In this document: one piece after another, positions 38,514-43,538 of the stretch
Layout: every line of letters begins with the position of its first letter
How positions within the stretch are numbered: the stretch's first letter is position 1
Program-made: the position numbers and the translations under genes
Source: a virus
IMG/VR virus record: IMGVR_UViG_3300018920_000003
Location: 1-43,538 of that record
Length of the DNA: 43,538 nt
Reading direction: 5' to 3' (one strand)
The notes under the pieces: generated by a model
Told to the model about the DNA's origin: nothing
Database searches by the model: none
Seen by the model: the letters and a program-made list of their open reading frames with translations, nothing else

Positions 38514-38980
38514 GCCAGCACCTCCTCGAGTTGCAGCCCGAGCGCCCGCAGCACCCGCGCCCAGGTCCAGTTGCGTGGCGCCGGCGGGTAGCCGAAGCCG
38601 CCCAGCGCCTCGAGGCTCGTGAGTCGCCACAGCGGATCGGCCGCCTTGCGCTCGCACCAGTCGCCGAGCACCGCCCAGTTGGCGCGGTCGTGCTCGGTCG
38701 CAATCAGCAAGGCCGAAAGCTCCGGACCCACGAAGGCGGGGGCTGCGACCACAGGCGCGGCGCTTGAGGAGGCAAGTACCGCGTGCCCGCCCGCGTGGGT
38801 CCGGCAAAGAAGAGCCGATGGCAACGGCAGCTCGCACAGTAGCAGCGCCGGCAGGCCGAGTACCTCACGCACAGCGATCGACAACTCCGGCGCTGGCGAC
38901 GCCGATGGCTGCTTGAGCGGCGCAGCCTCCGGCGGCGGCGGCGCGATGGTCATCGGGCTGACCCGCACTCGCCGGGTCAT
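38510..38980 (-). CDS. Unknown early protein next to the iteron region
   Basis: A 156-residue protein: a Pro/Ala-rich N-terminus (APPPPEAAPLKQPSASPAPE), hydrophobic middle segments and an end with DPLWRLTSLEALGGFGYPPA then WTWARVLRALGLQLEEV, a compact helical domain. It is the first gene after the 12-iteron region; GGGTGG lies nine bases before its ATG. It might be the iteron-binding or replication accessory protein, but that rests on place only. Confidence 0.6.
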   Translation of the reverse strand: MTRRVRVSPMTIAPPPPEAAPLKQPSASPAPELSIAVREVLGLPALLLCELPLPSALLCRTHAGGHAVLASSSAAPVVAAPAFVGPELSALLIATEHDRANWAVLGDWCERKAADPLWRLTSLEALGGFGYPPAPRNWTWARVLRALGLQLEEVLA

Positions 38981-39072
38981 AGCGACCACCCGTTAGATGG
39001 CGCTTGGACTGTCGCCAGATCTAATAGTTTGTCGCCAGTTCTATTTAACAACTGGCGACAGAATAGCTGAGT

Positions 39073-39244
39073 GATTTCTAAACATGTCGCCATGTCGCCA
39101 GTTGTCGCCAAGGTTTCGATAAGACCTATGGGAGAAAACGGGGAAACATGACGTCGCACAGACGGATGTGTATGTTCCGTCTCGCGCACGACTCTTATCT
39201 GTGGGCTGGCGACAACTGGCGACATGGCGACATGCTTAGAAATC
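39073..39244. repeat. 38-bp inverted repeat within the iteron region
   Basis: The left arm (39073-39110) and right arm (39207-39244) are inverted copies with one mismatch in 38 positions. Each holds three octamers and ends outward in GATTTCTAA. The 96-bp centre between them contains no octamer. Such symmetric double arrays are typical of binding platforms for dimeric initiators or for looped origins. Confidence 0.75.
39160..39182. promoter_or_regulatory. Central dyad inside the iteron region
   Basis: AGACGGA and TCCGTCT, a perfect 7-bp inverted repeat around a 9-bp spacer, lie in the octamer-free centre. It is a different motif from the iterons, so it might be the site of a second protein or a small hairpin. 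Confidence 0.4.
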
Positions 39245-39299
39245 GTTGAGGATTTCTGTCGCCAGTTCGGTTTTGCAACTGGCGACAACTGGCGACACC

Positions 39300-41837
39300 T
39301 CATGGGTCACCCGTGTCATCGTCAGTGATTTCGAGGATGTAGAAGCGGCTCTTAGCGCCGCCTATCCGCACGTCCTTGTCGAGCCTGCCCGGTTCGTGCT
39401 GCAGCCAACCGCGTTCAGCCCAGGCGCGCAAGACCTGCCGAGACCCTAGACGCTGGTCGTCGCAAAACTTTCGGAACTGATGTGGGATGAACAGTGTGGT
39501 CGTTGCTGACCTACGAAAGCCGTGCAGCACGCGGCCGTTGCTCCGTCCCGACGGACCCTCATCTCCGTTGGTTACATACTGCAGCTCGGGAAACGCGTCG
39601 GGCTCGGCGCTGACCCACTCGCGCGCGAGCTGCACTGAGCGGTCGGCGAGCGACTCGGTGCGCTCGCGACGGTCCTGGTCGGCAAACAGCCGCGCCATGG
39701 TCCGGCCATCGTGGTGGCCGATGCCCAACTGCGACAGCAGGCTCTCCGCCAGCCCGAGCAGGGCAAAGTACGCGGCCACCCGACCCTGCAGCGGGTCGCA
39801 CTGGACGCTCTCACGCAGCGTGCGGATGTTGGCGGCCAGCGTCTCGCGCAGGCCATCCCAGTCGTCGATGTCGAGCAGCATCTCCACCCACTGGCGCCCC
39901 AGCATGCCGGCATTGGCGGCGCACGCCTCGCGCAGCGCGTCGACCTCGGCTGCTTGCAGGGCACCGAAGCCGCCGACCGGAAACTGGATGACGCGCACCT
40001 GGGCGCCGGTCGCGGTCGACTGGTCGGCGAGCTCGCGCTCGCCGGTCGACAGCACCACCGTGCGCCACGACTGCGTCTCGCGCAGCTGCAGGTCCTGGGT
40101 GCCGCGCGTGCGGCCACCGCCGTTGACGAGCATGTAGACCATGCGCTCAATGGTCTGCGCGTCAGTCGCACCCACCTCGTCGTAGCACTGCGGCAAATCC
40201 GTCAGCACCGCGGCGCGCAGCTCGGCGGCGACGCCGGTGGTGTTCCAACTCGCCACCCAGCGCTCGTCGTTCGGGTCGCCGAACACACTAGAGCTGATCT
40301 TCAGGATCGACGTCTTGCCGCGGCTCGAGTCGCCGGTTAGGTGGATGGCGAAGTTGGGCGCGCCGAGCGGCTCGAGCAGCGTCGCGGCGACCGCCCCGCA
40401 AATCACAGCCGCGCACACTGGGTCAGCCTCCCAGGCCGTGCGCAGCGCCGCGACGTGGGCACGCAGCGAGCCGCGTGCGGTGAGTGCCCCGAACATCCGG
40501 CGACGGTCGCCGCGCGTGTCGAGTGCGAGCTGCGGCGTGCGCTCGGGATGTGCGAACACCGGCTCGGCCAGCACGAAGATCCGCTCGCCCTCGAGCTGAT
40601 GCCAGCCTGCGCGGGCGACGCACGCGATGCGCTCGATGCGGCCGGCGTTCACGCGCTCGAGGTCCTCGAACCAGTCGACCAGTTTGGAGGCGTTGTTCGA
40701 GGTGATGGGTGCGCCGAACTGAGCGAGCTCGCTGATCATGGTGCGCGAGTCGGCGATCGCCATGCGCGTGACGCACAAGGACACCCAACGGTCGTCGCGC
40801 CCAAAGCACAGGTCGACCCGGCCCTCATGCGTGTACAGGTCGTCGAGGTAGCGCTGCAGCAGGATGGCGCCGCGCCCGATCTTCTGATCGCCGTGCTTGT
40901 CGTCGCCCACCTTCCAGAGCGTGCCGTCCTTCTCGACGTTGTAGCCCTCGGGCAACCGGAGCTCGGGGCTGACCGGGGCATCACGCAGCGCCCGCACCCG
41001 CGACACACGCAGCAGCGGGTTTTTCGGGTCGGCCGGCTCGAGCGCGGTGGCCGTCTCAAGCAACCGCAGCACGCCCTCGGCGCGGTGGACGGCATAGTAG
41101 TCGTCGATGCCCTTTTGCTCGGCGCTGGGCGGGCACACGAACCGCACGCTGAGCGCGCCGGCCGCAAACAGCACGCCGCACAGCCGCGCCGCTGCCAGCT
41201 GCACCTGATCGTTGTCGCGGGCGTCGGCGTCGAACACGATGACGTGGTGGCGCGCTGCGACCACGACGTGATCGCGGATGTTAGGGTGCAGGCGGTCCTC
41301 GCCGGTCGCGCGCCGGTGCGCGACGTCACCCCAGTTCCAAACGCCAGTCAGGCCCACGCAGCACAGGCCGAGCTCGTCGAGCACGAGGGCCTTTTTCTCG
41401 CCCTCGGTCCAAAAGCACACGAGCGCGGCGTCGGCGTACAAGCGCGCGGCCCGAGCACGCGGTGTGAAGTACACCAGCACGCCGAGCTGCTCGGACTGGT
41501 CGTACTTCACAACCCGCACGCGCTTGCCGTGCTTTTCGGTGCGCGGGTTCGTGGGCCGCACGCGGTAACCGGCCAGCGCACCGTCGGGCAGATAAAACGG
41601 AAACACCAGCGCGGCGTTGCACTGCCGCGGCCACACCTTGCGCTGCACGATGGCGGCGAGCGCGCGGTGGTTGGCCTCGGTGTACAGCTCAGCGAGGCGG
41701 ATGGTCTCGTCGTTCAGCCCCGAGGCCCGCAGGGTCTCGAGGTGCTTTTCCGAGACCTCGCGCGCTTGAGGCAGCGGCACAACCGTAGGCTTCGGCCCGC
41801 GACCACCGCTGCCCTTGCTCTGCGTTCCCTCGCTCAA
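39300..41837 (-). CDS. Primase-helicase (DUF3854 TOPRIM-like plus DUF927 helicase)
   Basis: An 845-residue replication protein. Residues about 50-270 resemble the DUF3854 TOPRIM-like primase part (CFWTEGEKKALVLDELGL, HHVIVFDADARDNDQVQL). Residues about 440-640 are a DUF927-type helicase with Walker A GDSSRGKTS (about 500) and a Walker B-like LPQCYDEVG. The C-terminus is a DNA-binding-like domain with FIPHQFRKFCDDQRLGSRQV. The start is a TTG at 41837 with AGAGGT four to five bases upstream; a longer frame to 42092 would run through the previous gene. It would unwind and prime at the adjacent iteron region. Confidence 0.85.
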   Translation of the reverse strand: MSEGTQSKGSGGRGPKPTVVPLPQAREVSEKHLETLRASGLNDETIRLAELYTEANHRALAAIVQRKVWPRQCNAALVFPFYLPDGALAGYRVRPTNPRTEKHGKRVRVVKYDQSEQLGVLVYFTPRARAARLYADAALVCFWTEGEKKALVLDELGLCCVGLTGVWNWGDVAHRRATGEDRLHPNIRDHVVVAARHHVIVFDADARDNDQVQLAAARLCGVLFAAGALSVRFVCPPSAEQKGIDDYYAVHRAEGVLRLLETATALEPADPKNPLLRVSRVRALRDAPVSPELRLPEGYNVEKDGTLWKVGDDKHGDQKIGRGAILLQRYLDDLYTHEGRVDLCFGRDDRWVSLCVTRMAIADSRTMISELAQFGAPITSNNASKLVDWFEDLERVNAGRIERIACVARAGWHQLEGERIFVLAEPVFAHPERTPQLALDTRGDRRRMFGALTARGSLRAHVAALRTAWEADPVCAAVICGAVAATLLEPLGAPNFAIHLTGDSSRGKTSILKISSSVFGDPNDERWVASWNTTGVAAELRAAVLTDLPQCYDEVGATDAQTIERMVYMLVNGGGRTRGTQDLQLRETQSWRTVVLSTGERELADQSTATGAQVRVIQFPVGGFGALQAAEVDALREACAANAGMLGRQWVEMLLDIDDWDGLRETLAANIRTLRESVQCDPLQGRVAAYFALLGLAESLLSQLGIGHHDGRTMARLFADQDRRERTESLADRSVQLAREWVSAEPDAFPELQYVTNGDEGPSGRSNGRVLHGFRRSATTTLFIPHQFRKFCDDQRLGSRQVLRAWAERGWLQHEPGRLDKDVRIGGAKSRFYILEITDDDTGDP

Positions 41838-41848
41838 GTGGACCTCTG

Positions 41849-42331
41849 CTAGGCAACGATGTCTGTGAGCGATGCGTTCGGGCCGGCTTGCTTCGCGCGC
41901 GGCTTTGCCTTCGTCGCCTTCGCAGCCTTCGGCTTCGGGCTGCGCGGCGGCGGCGCCATGTCCTCGGTCTGATCTGCGGCGTCGAAGAGGTCGCCGACGC
42001 GGTCGTCCGCGCTCATCGCGCGCGTGTCGATGGTCGCGCCGAGGTCCAAGCGCACGAGACGAAACACGTTTTTCGCGAAATCCGGCTGCCACTCACAGCG
42101 CACCTCGCGGGTCTCTACGCCGCTATCGATCACGTGCGCGAGCTCTGCGCGGCGCTTCACCTCGCCGCTGATCTCGCCGTTGATCGCACTGCGGCTCGCC
42201 TTGAGCTCCTCGATCTTCAGCTCACAGGACGCCATCTCGTCGCCTCGTTTGACGAGCTCGGGCTCCGTGAGTTTGACGGGCAGGGGTCGCACCTCCGTGT
42301 CACGGACTGTTTTTCCGTTTGTTTTCGCCAT
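41849..42331 (-). CDS. Unknown early protein with basic C-terminus
   Basis: A 160-residue protein. A helical first half (LTEPELVKRGDEMASCELKI, LKASRSAINGEISGEVKRRA) is followed by strands (REVRCEWQPDFAKNVFRLVR) and a disordered Lys/Pro/Ala tail. It stands between the small XRE regulator and the primase-helicase with an 11-bp gap to the latter. A single-strand-binding or early accessory role is possible; the family was not recognised. Confidence 0.62.
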   Translation of the reverse strand: MAKTNGKTVRDTEVRPLPVKLTEPELVKRGDEMASCELKIEELKASRSAINGEISGEVKRRAELAHVIDSGVETREVRCEWQPDFAKNVFRLVRLDLGATIDTRAMSADDRVGDLFDAADQTEDMAPPPRSPKPKAAKATKAKPRAKQAGPNASLTDIVA

Positions 42332-42374
42332 GGGTTCGCTCTTTCATGTGCGCCGCTGTCAGGCGGCGGTGGCT

Positions 42375-42620
42375 TCAGTCAGGCGAGGCGGCTGCACGCC
42401 GCACTCGCTTGCGCTGCGCGAGCGGAAGGCCGAGCGGCTTGTCTGCGCTGCACTCGAACTCCAGGCACAGCCGGCGAAACTGCACGAGACTCGGCAGCCC
42501 GGCGTCACGCTCCCAGCGCGACACGGAGCCTGAGTCCGAGCCGATGCGAGACCCCAGCTCGGTCTGCGTCCAGCCGTTTGCAAGGCGGTTGACGCGCACC
42601 CATTTGCCTACGCCGTCCAT
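42375..42620 (-). CDS. XRE-family regulator (Cro-like)
   Basis: An 81-residue helix-turn-helix protein. The motif runs from WTQTELGSRIGSDSGSVSRW through the typical ERDAGLPSLVQFRRL. It is the first gene of the leftward operon, divergent from the larger XRE repressor at 42707 with 86 bp between starts, the geometry of a cro/cI switch. No good ribosome site is visible upstream of the ATG. It would bind the repeated elements between the two genes. Confidence 0.78.
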   Translation of the reverse strand: MDGVGKWVRVNRLANGWTQTELGSRIGSDSGSVSRWERDAGLPSLVQFRRLCLEFECSADKPLGLPLAQRKRVRRAAASPD

Positions 42621-42635
42621 CTATCTGTACGCAGA

Positions 42636-42688
42636 GACTAGGCACTATTCGACAGGAAGATCAAGGCAGCTTTGACTAGGCACTTATT
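42636..42688. promoter_or_regulatory. Repeated operator-like elements between divergent regulators
   Basis: GACTAGGCACTATT at 42636-42649 recurs as GACTAGGCACTTATT at 42674-42688, 38 bp apart, in the same orientation, within the 86-bp gap between the two regulator genes. The second copy continues as a dyad AGGCA-CTTAT-TGCCT. These are the obvious candidates for repressor operators. A TTGACT that could be a plus-strand -35 overlaps the second copy; no matching -10 was found. Confidence 0.6.
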
Positions 42689-42706
42689 GCCTTCAACGGG
42701 GCCGGC

Positions 42707-43114
42707 ATGGCACTGCTACGCTCGGTGACCACTTTCGGAGAACGTTTGAAGGCCCTGCGACTGCAGCGTGGCGAGACGCAGCCCGAGCTCGCCGAGGCGG
42801 TCGCGACGAACGCGGGCACGGTCTCGCGCTGGGAGCGCGACGACGGCAAGCCGCACGTGGAGCAGCTCCTCAAGCTGCGCGAGCACTTCGGCGTTACGCT
42901 CGATTTCCTGCTGCTCGGCGAGCCGCACGACGAGCACCCAGTGTCGCTGCCGGAGTTCGACACGTTCCTGGCATCCGAGTACGGACGCATCGCCGAGAAA
43001 CGTGGCTACGTGCGCGCGCTGCTGGCACTGCGCTATCCGTTTCCACCCACCGCGCGCCTCTACAAGGCTCTTGTTGCCACGATGATGCTCGAGGACGACG
43101 AAACCCCGCGTTGA
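42707..43114 (+). CDS. XRE-family repressor (CI-like)
   Basis: A 135-residue protein with an N-terminal helix-turn-helix (RLKALRLQRGETQPELAEAV, NAGTVSRWERDDG, HVEQLLKLREHFGVTLDFLL) and a C-terminal domain of about 60 residues ending in FPPTARLYKALVATMMLED. It lacks a Ser-Lys peptidase signature, so it is not a LexA/CI self-cleaving type. Divergent from the Cro-like gene, it is the likely keeper of lysogeny. The ATG is at 42707. Confidence 0.78.
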   Translation: MALLRSVTTFGERLKALRLQRGETQPELAEAVATNAGTVSRWERDDGKPHVEQLLKLREHFGVTLDFLLLGEPHDEHPVSLPEFDTFLASEYGRIAEKRGYVRALLALRYPFPPTARLYKALVATMMLEDDETPR

Positions 43115-43242
43115 CTGGTCCGGCGGGATGGGCGGCACGGAGCGAGAGGGTGCGCTCGGTACGCAAACCTGACACGAATCGGTAACACCCGACGGTGAAA
43201 CTGGGTTCAGGGTCGTCGAGCATGTGTTAGTGGCGATCGTCA

Positions 43243-43536
<294 letters not shown>

Positions 43537-43538
43537 AA

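Larger units (their letters stand above)
39010..39297. repeat. ori: Iteron region: 12 exact TGGCGACA octamers, candidate replication origin
   Basis: Octamers in the forward sense (TGGCGACA) start at 39053, 39207, 39217, 39225, 39280 and 39290. Reverse-sense copies (TGTCGCCA) start at 39010, 39030, 39085, 39093, 39103 and 39257. Most extend to AACTGGCGACA. Two 11-bp dyads (39030-39060 and 39257-39287) each flank a 9-bp centre. The 319-bp gap has no gene and is locally less GC-rich than its surroundings. Position after the primase-helicase gene and the repeated sites fit an iteron origin; a partition or repressor array is the alternative. Confidence 0.75.

Noticed and set aside
39010-39297. CRISPR array
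   Set aside because: Repeats are only 8-11 bp, occur in both orientations and have irregular spacing, and no cas gene is near; an iteron region explains them better.
40341-41852. 503-codon plus-strand frame opposite the primase-helicase
   Set aside because: The composition is that of an antisense frame, and the minus strand has Walker and TOPRIM-like motifs.

Overview
The window is almost wholly the genome of a temperate, contractile-tailed (myovirus-like) bacteriophage with GC-rich DNA and very high GC at third codon positions. The host cannot be fixed from the sequence. A high-GC Gram-negative such as a myxobacterium or proteobacterium is my guess, because the phage carries a lipobox-type lipoprotein, an AmpD-like amidase and a tRNA-Arg(CCG)-like attachment core.

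Layout. Positions 3-407 (+) hold the C-terminal part of a tyrosine integrase. It is followed by a 45-bp segment matching the 3' half of a tRNA, probably the attP core. From about 42.6 kb down to 0.65 kb nearly everything is on the minus strand, in long runs of genes overlapping by 1-4 nt (ATGA, GTGA or TGATG). Read in the direction of transcription this operon contains:
(1) a small XRE regulator facing a plus-strand XRE repressor, with a repeated operator-like motif between them (42.4-43.1 kb);
(2) a DUF3854/DUF927-type primase-helicase (39.3-41.8 kb) followed by a 290-bp iteron region with 12 exact TGGCGACA octamers and a 38-bp inverted repeat, probably the replication origin;
(3) an accessory block with a RuvC-like nuclease, a C5-cytosine methyltransferase with a second gene nested inside it in another frame, an NPPY methyltransferase, several zinc-ribbon proteins and a ParB-methyltransferase fusion (31-38.5 kb);
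(4) a head module: small and large terminase, portal, P-loop kinase, MuF protein, protease-scaffold, decoration protein, major capsid and connectors (20.5-30.8 kb);
(5) a tail module: terminator, sheath, tube, frameshifted assembly chaperone, tape measure, hub and baseplate, fibres (6.4-20.5 kb);
(6) lysis genes (4.4-6.1 kb) and a run of small unknown genes (0.65-4.1 kb).

The most notable items are as follows. The MuF head protein is fused through a proline-rich linker to a kinase-like domain (K500, D594/N599, D616) and followed by a small overlapping gene, an arrangement that resembles a virion-delivered toxin or effector with a companion. A 239-codon gene is nested in an alternate frame inside the cytosine methyltransferase gene. 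The iteron array has extended dyad symmetry. A complete -1 frameshift signal (T_TTT_TTC, 7-nt spacer, stem-loop) lies in the tail chaperone gene. An oppositely oriented lipoprotein with an HELLH metalloprotease motif is inserted between baseplate and fibre genes. A 33/34-bp sequence is repeated upstream of two late genes.

Phage genes flank the attachment core on both sides, and the two window ends join in frame into integrase-like sequence. The window may therefore be a circular phage genome opened inside int, although the integrase N-terminus is not found and a 31-C homopolymer sits close to the end. Names of families are from memory of motifs; no database search was possible.
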